A DNA stretch of 64,000 nt, from NCBI GenBank assembly GCA_040400005.1, contig JBBARC010000013.1, forward strand, positions 1-64,000. The letters are read 5' to 3'. Position numbers and translations under genes: made by a program. Origin of the DNA: JBBARC01 sp040400005. Lineage in GTDB: Bacteria > Pseudomonadota > Alphaproteobacteria > Acetobacterales > Acetobacteraceae. This document shows, piece after piece, positions 26,178 to 34,892 of the stretch (the stretch's first letter is position 1; every line of letters begins with the position of its first letter). The notes beneath the pieces were generated by a model. It made no database searches. It saw only the letters and a list, made by a program, of their open reading frames with translations, and was not told the origin of the DNA.

Positions 26178-27338
26178 ATGGACAGTTTTAACGCCGATGG
26201 CCACAAAAGCCCGTTTTTTAATGCAGATCACATAGCCTGGGCAGAAACACTGCGCCGCTTTGTCGCCCGCGAAATCGCCCCCAACGTCGAAGCCTGGGAA
26301 GAAGCCAACACCTTCCCCCGCGAGCTCTACCAAAAAGCCGCCGAGATCGGCCTGCTGCAACTGGGCTTTCCCGCCGAGTACGGCGGCATCCCCAGCGACC
26401 CCTTCATGTCTATCATCACCACCCGCGAACTCGCCCGCCCGGCCAGCGGCGGTTTGTGCGCAAGTTTAATGAGCCACAGCATCGGTGCGCCGCCGATCGC
26501 CGCCGTGGGATCCGACGAGCTCAAAGCCCGGGTGCTGCCCGATATTCTGGCGGGGCGTAAAATTTCCGCTCTCTGCGTCACCGAACCCGGCGGCGGATCG
26601 GATGTTGCCAACCTAACCACCAAAGCGGTGCGCGATGGCGATCATTACGTGGTTAATGGTGCCAAAATCTACATCACGTCCGGCATGCGCGCCGATTACC
26701 TGACCGTTGCCGTGCGCACCGGTGCCCCTGGGGCCATGGGCGTGTCGCTGCTGCTGATCGATGGCAACGCACCAGGTGTTTCCCGCACCGAGCTGAAAAA
26801 AATGGGCTGGTGGTGCTCCGATACCGCGTCCATCCAGTTCGACGACGTGCGCGTGCCAGTGAAAAACCTCATTGGCGTCGAAGGCATGGGATTTCCCGCC
26901 ATCATGCTGAATTTTAATAGCGAACGCCTGGGCCTTGCCGCCGGTGCCACCGCCTTCGCCCGCGTCGCCATGGAAGAAGCCCTCGATTGGGCCCGCCTGC
27001 GCCGCACTTTTGGCAAACGCCTAGCCGACCACCAAGTGATACGTCACAAATTCGCCGAAATGGCCCGCCAAATCGGCGCCACCGAAGCCTGGCTGGAAAT
27101 GCTCGCCTGGCGCATCGCCAATGGCGAAAGCCCGGTGGCCGATATCTGCCTGCTAAAAGTGCAAGCCACCCTGACGATGGAATTCTGCGCCCGCGAATCC
27201 CTGCAAATCCTCGGCGGCGCCGGCTACATGCGCGGTATCAAATCCGAACGCATCTACCGCGAGGTAAGAGTAAACGCCATCGGCGGCGGCTCCGAAGAAA
27301 TCATGCGTGACCTAGCCGCTCGGCAGCTCGGGATTTGA
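26178..27338 (+). CDS. Acyl-CoA dehydrogenase
   Basis: Flavoenzyme of acyl-CoA alpha,beta-dehydrogenation, 386 residues from the ATG at 26178; upstream codons belong to the repeat. It has the standard order: N-terminal helical domain (AWAETLRRFVAREIAPNVEAWE), beta domain with the FAD/substrate segments CVTEPGGGSDVANL and VNGAKIYITSGMRAD, and a C-terminal helical domain with RRTFGKRLADHQ and LQILGGAGYMRGIKSERIYR. The medium-chain-type catalytic Glu site (YEGT) reads IGGG, while SERLGLAAG supplies a Glu where isovaleryl/long-chain types have theirs; that relocation is my reading by eye. The substrate is unknown. Confidence 0.92.
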   Translation: MDSFNADGHKSPFFNADHIAWAETLRRFVAREIAPNVEAWEEANTFPRELYQKAAEIGLLQLGFPAEYGGIPSDPFMSIITTRELARPASGGLCASLMSHSIGAPPIAAVGSDELKARVLPDILAGRKISALCVTEPGGGSDVANLTTKAVRDGDHYVVNGAKIYITSGMRADYLTVAVRTGAPGAMGVSLLLIDGNAPGVSRTELKKMGWWCSDTASIQFDDVRVPVKNLIGVEGMGFPAIMLNFNSERLGLAAGATAFARVAMEEALDWARLRRTFGKRLADHQVIRHKFAEMARQIGATEAWLEMLAWRIANGESPVADICLLKVQATLTMEFCARESLQILGGAGYMRGIKSERIYREVRVNAIGGGSEEIMRDLAARQLGI

Positions 27339-27556
27339 GGGACGTTAAGGAAGGCCAGGGGCTTTGCCCCTTGGATCCCCACTAAGGGCAAGCCCTTAGA
27401 ACCCACTACTTGGGTTTTGGGGGAAGGGGGCCCGCACGGTGTGGGCAACAGTTCCAGTCGGCCCCCTTCCCCCAAAACCCAAATAACAGGATTTTAAAGG
27501 CGAGCCTTTAATGGGGGTCGAGGGGGCAAAGCCCCTCGCCTTCCCTTACGTCCCTC
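27337..27556. repeat. Family 2 long palindrome, copy 1 (convergent intergenic)
   Basis: A 220-bp inverted repeat between the convergent acyl-CoA dehydrogenase and cysH stop codons. It starts GAGGGACGTTAAGGAAGGC and ends with the near-exact inverse. Each arm has smaller hairpins of its own: ggggctttgcccc and ctaagggcaagcccttag on the left, ttaaaggcgagcctttaa and ggggcaaagcccc on the right. The centre is flanked by ggggaagggggcc and its complement. It could act as a bidirectional terminator, although no long T-run ends the stem. Confidence 0.9.
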
Positions 27557-28334
27557 AGAGCCCCGGGTCGCCGATGGACTCGGACAGCTGATGGATACCG
27601 CATTCGGTTTTGCCGGTGCCGAACCAGCGGCCGCTGCGCGGGTCTTCGCCGGCGGCGACCGCGCGGGTGCAGGTAGCGCAGCCGATGGATGGGTAGCCGG
27701 CTAGGCTGAGCGGGTGGCGTGGCAGGTTGCGGCGTTGCATTTCGGCCTCGATCATCTCCGCTGTCCATTCGGCCAGCGGGTTGATTTTGGCTTTACCATC
27801 CACTGTTTCGGTCAATGGCAGACCCACGCGGCTACTGGCTTGGTGGCGTTTGCGGCCGGTGACCCAGGCGGCGTATGGCGCCAGGGCGCGATCCAGCGGG
27901 GTGACTTTGCGCAGGTTGCAGCAGGCATCGGGGTCGTAGCGCCATAATTCGGCGGTGGGGTCGTTATCGGCTAGGGTTTTGTCGTCTGGCCCGATGCTGC
28001 GCACGTGGGTGAGGCCCAGGTGGGCGACCAGGGTATCGCGATAGGCCAGGGTTTCGGCAAAATGTTGACGGGTATCGACGAACAGTACCGGGGTTGCGGG
28101 GTTTATATCGGCGACCAGCGCCAGCAGCACGGCCGATTCAGCACCGAAGGACGACACCACGGCGATTTGCCCGGCGTGATCCTGGGTGATGGCGCGGCGC
28201 AGGGCGGCGATGCCTTGGCAAGCGGCGAACGACAGCGCGGGTTTTTCCACACGGGCCCGCGCCGGCACGGCGGCGGGGGCACGCAGGGCTTGCGGTGGCG
28301 TTTTAGCTTTGGCGGTCGCGGCGAGGTTTAACAT
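27555..28334 (-). CDS. cysH: Phosphoadenylyl/adenylyl-sulfate reductase
   Basis: Reduces APS (or PAPS) to sulfite in assimilatory sulfate reduction. The protein has 259 residues. The nucleotide-binding SSFGAESAVLLALVA and VDTRQHFAETLAYRDTL segments are followed by Cys138-Cys139 (DACCNLRK), Cys219 and Cys222 (GCATC), and the C-terminal ECGIH with Cys245. The paired CC...CxxC motif binds a 4Fe-4S cluster and indicates the adenylyl-sulfate (APS) type. ACGGAGA stands 4-7 bases before the start and lies in a hairpin. No other cys genes are nearby, and QueD is divergent. Confidence 0.93.
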   Translation of the reverse strand: MLNLAATAKAKTPPQALRAPAAVPARARVEKPALSFAACQGIAALRRAITQDHAGQIAVVSSFGAESAVLLALVADINPATPVLFVDTRQHFAETLAYRDTLVAHLGLTHVRSIGPDDKTLADNDPTAELWRYDPDACCNLRKVTPLDRALAPYAAWVTGRKRHQASSRVGLPLTETVDGKAKINPLAEWTAEMIEAEMQRRNLPRHPLSLAGYPSIGCATCTRAVAAGEDPRSGRWFGTGKTECGIHQLSESIGDPGL

Positions 28335-28338
28335 GGTT

Positions 28339-28380
28339 TCTCCGTTGGGGCGGAGACAACACGAAAATTCCGCCCCACGG
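28339..28380 (-). promoter_or_regulatory. cysH leader with alternative hairpins over the ribosome site
   Basis: In the cysH mRNA sense, TGGGGCGGA and TCCGCCCCA (28369-28377 and 28346-28354) form a 9-bp stem with a 14-nt loop; flanking CCGT/ACGG can extend it past one bulged base. TCTCCG and CGGAGA (28351-28356 and 28339-28344) form a competing 6-bp hairpin that buries the whole ribosome site. The two share bases and cannot form together. The same inverted repeat could instead be a DNA operator. I do not recognise a known riboswitch class. Confidence 0.5.
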
Positions 28381-28582
28381 AAGTGTATATAGGGTATTGC
28401 ACGCTCAATTCACGTTAATAGCGGCCATGTGCTGCGTGCAATACGGAGCGTTTTGGTAGGAATACCGATTTCGCGCCGGCGCGGCGCATACCACGCCATA
28501 AAACTGTAATATAACGGCGGTGCTGTGTATGCCTGTCGCGCGTTGACCATGGGGGGATGACCGCCCTAATGCTGCACCGCAA

Positions 28583-29068
28583 ATGACCCTTGTTCCCTCC
28601 TTTCCGCCGCCTGGCCGCTATCGTGTGATCAAAACCTATGATCACGCCGAAGGTTTGTCGGTGACCTTTCGCCAGCACCAGGCGGGGCATTCGCATTGCC
28701 GGTTTTTGCATGGTTATGCGCTGGCGTTTCGCTTTACCTTTGCAACCGACACGCTGGATGATCGCGGCTGGTGCCTGGATTTTGGCGGCCTAAAGCCTTT
28801 GCGCGCCTGGCTGCACGAGATGTTCGACCACACGTTGCTGGCCGCCGAAACCGACCCCGCCCTGCCCGCTTTGCGCGATCTGGCGGCGGCCGGCCTTGCC
28901 CAGCTGCGCGTGTTGCCGGAAGTGGGGTGCGAGGCGTTTGCCGCCTATGTGTACGGGTGGGCGGCCGATTTCGTGCAGCGCGAAACCGCCGGCCGGGTGC
29001 GCTTAGACGATGTTGAAGTGCGCGAACATGGCGGCAATGCTGCGTGTTATGCGCCCCTACCCCCATAG
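28583..29068 (+). CDS. QueD-like 6-carboxytetrahydropterin synthase family protein (variant active site)
   Basis: A 161-residue member of the 6-pyruvoyl/6-carboxytetrahydropterin synthase family, whose canonical members make the queuosine precursor. The T-fold motifs are present: Cys39 and His43 in SHCRFLHGY, LDFGGLKPL, FDHTLL and a conserved Glu in DVEVREHGGN. However, the canonical zinc pair HGH reads His43-Gly-Tyr45, and the usual first zinc histidine (FxAAH) is replaced by YDHAEGLS. This could be a distinct subfamily with altered metal binding or substrate. No queC, queE or queF is in the window. The phosphatase gene follows after 21 bp. Confidence 0.78.
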   Translation: MTLVPSFPPPGRYRVIKTYDHAEGLSVTFRQHQAGHSHCRFLHGYALAFRFTFATDTLDDRGWCLDFGGLKPLRAWLHEMFDHTLLAAETDPALPALRDLAAAGLAQLRVLPEVGCEAFAAYVYGWAADFVQRETAGRVRLDDVEVREHGGNAACYAPLPP

Positions 29069-29089
29069 ATTTGAGATAAGAGGCCCGCC

Positions 29090-29872
29090 ATGGATACCGC
29101 GCCCACCCAACACCATCTGGCCGATTTGCCGCATCACGTGGCGTTGGAAAATGCGTCTAACCTGCGCGATTTGGGCGGGTATCGCACAGCCGATGGCAGA
29201 TTGGTGCGCCGCGGCCTGGTGTATCGGGCGCCGGCACTGGTGGGGTTGAGTGAAGCCGATGAGGCCGCCATTGCCGCATTGGGCATAAAAACCACCTGCG
29301 ATTTGCGCGGCGTTAACGAAAGCACCCACAACCCGGTGGAATTGCCCGGCGCCACCCGCATTGGCTTGCCGATTGAGCCCACCGTGGGTGCCGAATTAAA
29401 GGACATTTTGCGCACGGGTATGACGGAGGGGCATTTTTCCCCGGCCGACATGATGGCGTTGTTGCACCAGGCTTACGATGCTTACGCCGTGCAGAATTTC
29501 CATCAGTACCGCCGGCTGTTTGCTTTGATGCTGGATGCGCCGAATTTGCCGCTGCTGCTGCATTGCTCGGCCGGCAAGGACCGCACCGGCTTTGGATCGG
29601 CGTTGCTGCTCACCGCGCTGGGCGTGCCGCACGAAACCGTGCTGCATGATTATTTGGCGACCAACCGCTTGTGGCGCCGCGAAATTGCGCGGTTTTTCGA
29701 TCTGCCCGAGGCGGTGCGCGCCACGTTGTTAAGCGCGCATGAGGAATTGCTGGTAACTGCGTTTGCCGCCGCCGAGCGCGATTATGGGTCGATCGAGCGT
29801 TACCTTACCGATGCGATCGGGCTGGATACGGCCGGGCGGGACGCGCTGCGGGCGGCGTTGCTGGAAAGTTAA
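29090..29872 (+). CDS. Tyrosine-protein phosphatase (Y_phosphatase3 family)
   Basis: A 260-residue cytosolic phosphatase. It begins with the family signature NLRDLGGYRTADGRLVRRG, followed by LVYRAPALVGLSEAD. The catalytic P-loop HCSAGKDRTG starts at His158, with Cys159 the nucleophile and the terminal Arg of the loop binding phosphate. This GKDRTG form is typical of bacterial dual-specificity or phosphoinositide-like PTPs. The ATG at 29090 lies 21 bp after the QueD-like gene, so the two may be cotranscribed. The substrate is unknown. Confidence 0.88.
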   Translation: MDTAPTQHHLADLPHHVALENASNLRDLGGYRTADGRLVRRGLVYRAPALVGLSEADEAAIAALGIKTTCDLRGVNESTHNPVELPGATRIGLPIEPTVGAELKDILRTGMTEGHFSPADMMALLHQAYDAYAVQNFHQYRRLFALMLDAPNLPLLLHCSAGKDRTGFGSALLLTALGVPHETVLHDYLATNRLWRREIARFFDLPEAVRATLLSAHEELLVTAFAAAERDYGSIERYLTDAIGLDTAGRDALRAALLES

Positions 29873-29923
29873 GGAAGCTCGTTGGGATCATCGAGACGCG
29901 AGACGCCCCGAGGCTCGGCGACC

Positions 29924-31693
29924 TTACAAATTGGCTGATTTAATCATTTCGACCAAGTTCACAATTCGGGCCCGTAAATCAAGCACATCCAAATTGGCGG
30001 GGTGTTTACAGACTTCTCGGGCGACCTTCACTTTGTCGACATCGTCCTCAATCAATCCTGCCGCTGCACCGCCCTTTTTGCGCCGCTTCGCGGTAAGCCT
30101 CACGAAATATAAGGCATGGTCATAGAGGCCGCGCTCAGCAGGCTTATCATAGGTTTTTGGGTTGATAACCTTTACCGCAGCTTGAAGCACGTCATGTTCA
30201 ACGTAGTTTTCTATCTCGCGACCCTTAGTAACCCATGCCACTCTCGGATTCGTCTTAAACTCCGCGACTAAACGCTGTTTGGTCGCGTTCAATTTTGTTG
30301 ATCGGGTTTTCTTGTCGCTGTCAATAACCAGCGCGATGTTTTGGTTAAGCGCTCGCAGGTTGATGAATTCATTGATTGCATCATCATCGGCACACAGATG
30401 GTTCAGAAGGCGCCCGCCATAAAACATAATCGAATAATGTATGCCTTCAATAAGATCGGGGGCCTCCGTGCTAATCCAGTGCTCGATATAAATACGATCC
30501 GACGGCCCCTCAACCCAGATCACTGCGTTTGCCTGAACAATGTCAGACGCTCGGGTTCCAAGATCAACACAGATTGCGTGGCGCTCACTCCTCAGCACAG
30601 CTTCACGAATAGTCGTTTGGTCATTTTCCTGAGAAACATGGAATATCGCAGACCCCGGTGTGTCGATGAGGCTGGCAGAATGGGTGGCAATAAAGTACTT
30701 ATTTGATGTGTTTTCCTGAAGGTAACGGATCAGTTTTCGTTGAAGCAGCGGGTGCAGATGGATCTCGGGCTCTTCAATACAAATAATCTGATCATTGCTA
30801 AGCGTACAGAACGCCGCAATCATGATTACCTCCTCAATTCCGGTGCCTAAAGACGAAAGAGGCAGTGTTCTGCCATCCATATGGACCAAGATGTGCGCAC
30901 GATTGTGTGGGATCTCAATACTTGAACCAGAACGCCCCGTGACACTGCTCAAAAACTTGTTTATTTCATCGAAAAGATCGCGATCCGTACGCTTATCGTG
31001 GTCCGGACTTTGTATCTCGGCTAGGCGTGGAATTAAGCCCTTACCGCTGTAATCCGTAAAGGCATCGCTACCTAAACTAATTTGTCTTATTGCAGGAATT
31101 ATGTTTACTCTAGGCAACTCGATTGTTTGTGCTGAGACCATAATCGCGGTGCTTTCAGGAAACCAATGCTGCTGAAAGCCGCCACCATCCTTGTCGGCCA
31201 ACGTACACCACAATAACTTCCATCGTGAGTAATCTTCTTCGAGCACTTGAGATTTTAAATCTTCCATTTTAAAAAGTTCAAGAGGCTTATTCGTTCCAAC
31301 ATCCGTTTGAAGCCAAATAAAACCGTTATCGGATAACACATTACAAATGTCGCCAAAAAACTGGCGGGAACGAGCATCGCTGGGACCCGCCAGATATCTG
31401 CTCTGCACAGTTGAAATGAATTGTTCTTTTGGCACACCGAACGACATCACAGTCGCACCCGCGGTGCCCCCTTTATATCGCTCCAGTTCGTCCAGCGCGG
31501 GCCCAACATAGCCACCGTGGACTGATCCGGTAGGCATTCGGAGGTGCCTACTTATAAAGCTAAGTACACTTGATTTCCCCGAATTATTTGCGCCAATAAA
31601 AAAATTAAAGTTCTTAAACGGCGCCATTTTCTGCGTCTTCGGCCCGACACCACGGTAATTTGTCAGCGCAAGGCCATGCAGAAAAATTGGCAT
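29924..31693 (-). CDS. OLD-family ATP-dependent nuclease (ABC-type ATPase plus TOPRIM)
   Basis: A 589-residue protein with an N-terminal SMC/ABC-like ATPase (Walker A GANNSGKS, residues 34-41; signature region SLGTGIEEV; Walker B and downstream CIEEPEIHLHP near residue 305; IATHS as the H-loop) and a C-terminal TOPRIM nuclease domain (WVEGPSDR near 395, LVIDSDKK near 455, REIENYVEH). Solo genes of this kind are class 1 OLD nucleases, several of which restrict phages. The gene is visibly more AT-rich than its neighbours, which suggests acquisition. No UvrD-like helicase (Gabija GajB) or other partner adjoins it. A 9-bp direct repeat, GCGATTCGA, at 31753 and 31775 lies upstream in an AT-rich promoter region. 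Confidence 0.88.
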   Translation of the reverse strand: MPIFLHGLALTNYRGVGPKTQKMAPFKNFNFFIGANNSGKSSVLSFISRHLRMPTGSVHGGYVGPALDELERYKGGTAGATVMSFGVPKEQFISTVQSRYLAGPSDARSRQFFGDICNVLSDNGFIWLQTDVGTNKPLELFKMEDLKSQVLEEDYSRWKLLWCTLADKDGGGFQQHWFPESTAIMVSAQTIELPRVNIIPAIRQISLGSDAFTDYSGKGLIPRLAEIQSPDHDKRTDRDLFDEINKFLSSVTGRSGSSIEIPHNRAHILVHMDGRTLPLSSLGTGIEEVIMIAAFCTLSNDQIICIEEPEIHLHPLLQRKLIRYLQENTSNKYFIATHSASLIDTPGSAIFHVSQENDQTTIREAVLRSERHAICVDLGTRASDIVQANAVIWVEGPSDRIYIEHWISTEAPDLIEGIHYSIMFYGGRLLNHLCADDDAINEFINLRALNQNIALVIDSDKKTRSTKLNATKQRLVAEFKTNPRVAWVTKGREIENYVEHDVLQAAVKVINPKTYDKPAERGLYDHALYFVRLTAKRRKKGGAAAGLIEDDVDKVKVAREVCKHPANLDVLDLRARIVNLVEMIKSANL

Positions 31694-31873
31694 TTGAGTG
31701 GATCGGAGCCTAGTTTGCTCCGCCTTTCCGAAAATTGTAACGTTGTTTTAACGCGATTCGACAAAAATGCGAAGGCGATTCGATAACCAACAGCATAATG
31801 CGGTGTGGGCCGCAACCCAAGGTGCGCCCGCAAGTCTTCGTCAGCATCATGACCATCCTTTACAAAACTCTAC

Positions 31874-34627
31874 CTAATGCGCCGCCCCCCAGTTTTTGCC
31901 GATGCCGGTTTCCACCACCAGCGGCACATGCAGCGCCGCCACCTGCTCCATGGTGGTTTTGGCAAGTGCTGCTAATGGTTCCGCCTGATCCTCACGCACT
32001 TCAAACAGCAATTCGTCGTGCACTTGCAGCAGCAACCGCGCGGCAAACCCGCTTGCCGCAAGTTTGGGGGCCAAATGCACCATGGCGCGCTTAATCACAT
32101 CGGCCGCCCCACCCTGCAGCGGCGCGTTAATCGCCTGGCGTTCGGCCCCTGCCCGGCGCGCCATGTTGCGATCGGCAATGCCGGGAATGTAACAGCGCCG
32201 GCCAAACGGCGTGAGCACAAACCCGTTGATGCGGGCTTCTTCTTTGGTGCGTTCCATAAAATCGCGAATGCCGGGATAGCGGGCGAAATACGTATCGATA
32301 TAGGTTTTTGCCTCCCCCGGCGAAATGCCTAGCTGGCGCCCCAGGCCAAAGGCGCTGATGCCGTAAATGATGCCAAAATTAATCGCTTTGGCACGACGGC
32401 GGGTGGCACTATCCATTTGCGCCATCGGCACGTTAAAAACTTCCGATGCGGTGCGCGCATGAATATCCTCGCCCGCAATAAACGCCTGGCGCAGGCTAGG
32501 AATATCGGCAACATCGGCCAGCAAACGCAGTTCAATCTGCGAATAATCGGCACTCACCAACACATGGCCGGGTGCTGCAATAAACGCTTGGCGGATGCGG
32601 CCACCTTCTTCATTACGAATAGGGATATTTTGCAAATTGGGGTCGTTCGATGATAACCGCCCCGTGCTGGTGGTGGTCATGGCAAAGCTGGTGTGCACGC
32701 GGCCGGTGTGCGGGTGAATTTCGGCCACCAGCGCATCGGTGTAGGTAGATTTTAACTTGGCCAGTTGGCGCCACGATAAAATGGTTTCTGCCAGGGTGTG
32801 GCCTTCATCGGCCAAGGTTTGCAGCACACTGGCATCGGTACCCCAGGCGCCCGATGCGGTGCGTTTGCCACCTGGTAATTTTAAGCGATCGAACAAAACT
32901 TCGCCCAGTTGCTTTGGGCTACCAATGTTAAACACTTCGCCCGCAAGTTTGTGGGCATCAATTTCCATCGCCGCCATGCGTTCAGCAAAATCGGCTGATA
33001 GGCGGCGCAATTCGGCATCATCCACCAATATGCCGGCGCGTTCCATCGCCGCCAAAATGGCAATCAGCGGGCGTTCCATCTGTTCGTACAAAGCCAAAGA
33101 TTTATGGGTGCGCAACAAAGCCTTGCTGTGCGCCCAAACGCGGAGAGCAATATCGGCAAGCTCCCCAGCATAAGCGGTTGCCGCCGAAACCGGTGCGGCT
33201 GCAAACCCCATGCGGGCGCGCCCGGTGCCGGTGACTTCATCGATCGATTTTGCCGTATGCCCCAACAGAATCGGCGATAGATCGGTTAATTGGTGGTTAT
33301 GCGCGCCAGCGCTTTGGGCAAAATCGATCAGGCAGGGGTCATCATACTGCACCGGATCGGGCGCACCGGCCGCCCCCAGCACCAGCATGGCGTGTTTGGC
33401 ATTCGGCATAATTTTTAGCACCGAAGGATCTGCCAAAACCGGTGCCAGTATGCGCAACACATCTGCCGAGTTCAGGCGTTCTTCCAAAAGATCGGCACCG
33501 CGCAACGGCACGTAGGCAGCGCGGCCGGGCTGGGTTGCCAGCGCGATGCCCACCAGCCCCGCACGCAATGGCCGCGGGTCGCCATCGGTTTGTACAATCA
33601 GCGCCACCCGGCGCGCGCTGGTGGCATCAGCCACCCAGGCTTGCAGCACCGCCGCATCGGTAATTGCCACATATCCGCCAAAAGCCGTGGCTTGCACTTC
33701 CGCCGGTGCATCCTCGGCCGCCGTATCGCCGGCATCTAGCCCCAGCCGGTGCACGGTGCTGCGAAACCCCATACCCATCAGCCAGGCGCTGAGCTTTTCA
33801 CGATCGAATGCGCGCGCGCGCAAATCATCCAGCGAAAAATGGCGGGGGGCCGCCTCCGATAGCATCACCAATTGGCGCGATACGCGGGCGAGGTCTGCGT
33901 GTTCAATCAAATTATCGCGCCGCTTGCTGGCCTTCATGGTGGGGGCGGCCGCCAGCACCGCTTCCAGATCGCCATAAGTGGTGATTAACTCGGCAGCCCC
34001 TTTCGGGCCAATGCCCGGCACACCCGGCACGTTATCCACCTGATCGCCCATCAGGGCTTGCACTTCCACCACTTTCTCCGGCGGTACACCGAATTTTTCA
34101 AATACCTCGGCCGGGCCCATCGGCTTTTGCTTGATCGGGTCCATCATAGTGACACCAGGGCGGATCAGCTGCATCAGATCTTTGTCAGAACTGACGATGG
34201 TTACTTCGATGCCGGCGTCCGTTGCCGCCCGCGCGTAGGCGGCAATCAAATCATCGGCTTCCCAATCGGGCGCTTCGATCGAGGCCACACCGAACGCCAG
34301 TGTTGCATCGCGCACCAGGGAAAATTGCGGAATAAGCTCCGGCGGTGGCGCCGGGCGCTGGGCTTTATAGGGCTCATATATACGGTTACGAAACGTGGTG
34401 CGGCCGCTATCAAACACCACCGCCAGATGGGTGCCAACATGATCGCGCAAAAAGCGGCTGAGCATGTTGGTAAAGCCAAACACCGCGTTTACCGGCGTGC
34501 CATCGCCGCGGGTCATTGGCGGCAGCGCAAAGAACGCGCGAAAAATATAGCCCGAGCCGTCAACCAGAATCAGGCGTTCACCTGACGCGGGGGCCACAGG
34601 GAGTCCAGCCTCAGTGTCCGTGGTCAT
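31874..34627 (-). CDS. polA: DNA polymerase I
   Basis: Repair and Okazaki-fragment-processing polymerase of 917 residues (ATG at 34627). Domain order: 5'-3' exonuclease (ILVDGSGYIFRAFFALPP, DWEADDLIAAYA, GIGPKGAAELI, about 1-300), 3'-5' exonuclease-like fold (about 330-530), and family A polymerase with SADYSQIELR, RRRAKAINFGIIYGISAFGL and QVHDELLFE. In the exonuclease-like domain the usual DxE, NxxxD and YxxxD catalytic positions read QTDGD, NAKHA and YAGEL, so proofreading activity is probably lost. It overlaps the end of the zf-CHCC gene by 17 bases, so the two are cotranscribed. Confidence 0.95.
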   Translation of the reverse strand: MTTDTEAGLPVAPASGERLILVDGSGYIFRAFFALPPMTRGDGTPVNAVFGFTNMLSRFLRDHVGTHLAVVFDSGRTTFRNRIYEPYKAQRPAPPPELIPQFSLVRDATLAFGVASIEAPDWEADDLIAAYARAATDAGIEVTIVSSDKDLMQLIRPGVTMMDPIKQKPMGPAEVFEKFGVPPEKVVEVQALMGDQVDNVPGVPGIGPKGAAELITTYGDLEAVLAAAPTMKASKRRDNLIEHADLARVSRQLVMLSEAAPRHFSLDDLRARAFDREKLSAWLMGMGFRSTVHRLGLDAGDTAAEDAPAEVQATAFGGYVAITDAAVLQAWVADATSARRVALIVQTDGDPRPLRAGLVGIALATQPGRAAYVPLRGADLLEERLNSADVLRILAPVLADPSVLKIMPNAKHAMLVLGAAGAPDPVQYDDPCLIDFAQSAGAHNHQLTDLSPILLGHTAKSIDEVTGTGRARMGFAAAPVSAATAYAGELADIALRVWAHSKALLRTHKSLALYEQMERPLIAILAAMERAGILVDDAELRRLSADFAERMAAMEIDAHKLAGEVFNIGSPKQLGEVLFDRLKLPGGKRTASGAWGTDASVLQTLADEGHTLAETILSWRQLAKLKSTYTDALVAEIHPHTGRVHTSFAMTTTSTGRLSSNDPNLQNIPIRNEEGGRIRQAFIAAPGHVLVSADYSQIELRLLADVADIPSLRQAFIAGEDIHARTASEVFNVPMAQMDSATRRRAKAINFGIIYGISAFGLGRQLGISPGEAKTYIDTYFARYPGIRDFMERTKEEARINGFVLTPFGRRCYIPGIADRNMARRAGAERQAINAPLQGGAADVIKRAMVHLAPKLAASGFAARLLLQVHDELLFEVREDQAEPLAALAKTTMEQVAALHVPLVVETGIGKNWGAAH

Positions 34628-34820
34628 CGCCCGCACCCGCCGCCAGCACATACAAGCGCGAGCAATAGGGGCAGAAAATCTGGCTACCCTCGATGCGCAG
34701 ATACACCCGCGGGTGACCCAACGGGCCATCGCCACCATCGCAGGCAACAACCCGGCTGGTCACCATAATACGCTCAACCGTGCCGATATCTGGGGTGGGG
34801 GATTGGTCGCCAAATGCCAT
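34611..34820 (-). CDS. Zinc-finger domain protein (zf-CHCC, NDUFS6-like)
   Basis: A 69-residue protein with Cys27, His36, Cys50 and Cys53 arranged as in the zf-CHCC family (VVACDGG, LGHPRVYLRIEG, FCPYCSRLYVL), which resembles the C-terminal zinc site of complex I accessory subunit NDUFS6. The ATG at 34820 has GAGG 8 bases upstream; the longer open frame continues only through the repeat element. The end reaches 17 bases into polA. Its own role is unknown. A C-terminal acidic/His tail (GAGDDHGH) is present. Confidence 0.85.
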   Translation of the reverse strand: MAFGDQSPTPDIGTVERIMVTSRVVACDGGDGPLGHPRVYLRIEGSQIFCPYCSRLYVLAAGAGDDHGH

Positions 34821-34892
34821 GGCCAAAACCTCGCGCTGGGGGTGAAGCCACTCTATTAGCCTGCGCCGCGCTGGTTTCAAACAGGCCGTTCC

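Noticed and set aside
27337..27556. Classical rho-independent terminator
   Set aside because: The stem is very long and not followed by a T-run on either side; termination is possible but not of the standard form.
28335..28582. Known riboswitch (such as a SAM class) upstream of cysH
   Set aside because: Only simple competing stems are visible; I see no conserved ligand-binding core of a known class.
29924..31693. Gabija-type two-gene defence system
   Set aside because: Only the GajA-like nuclease is present; neighbours are a phosphatase gene and polA, with no UvrD-like helicase.
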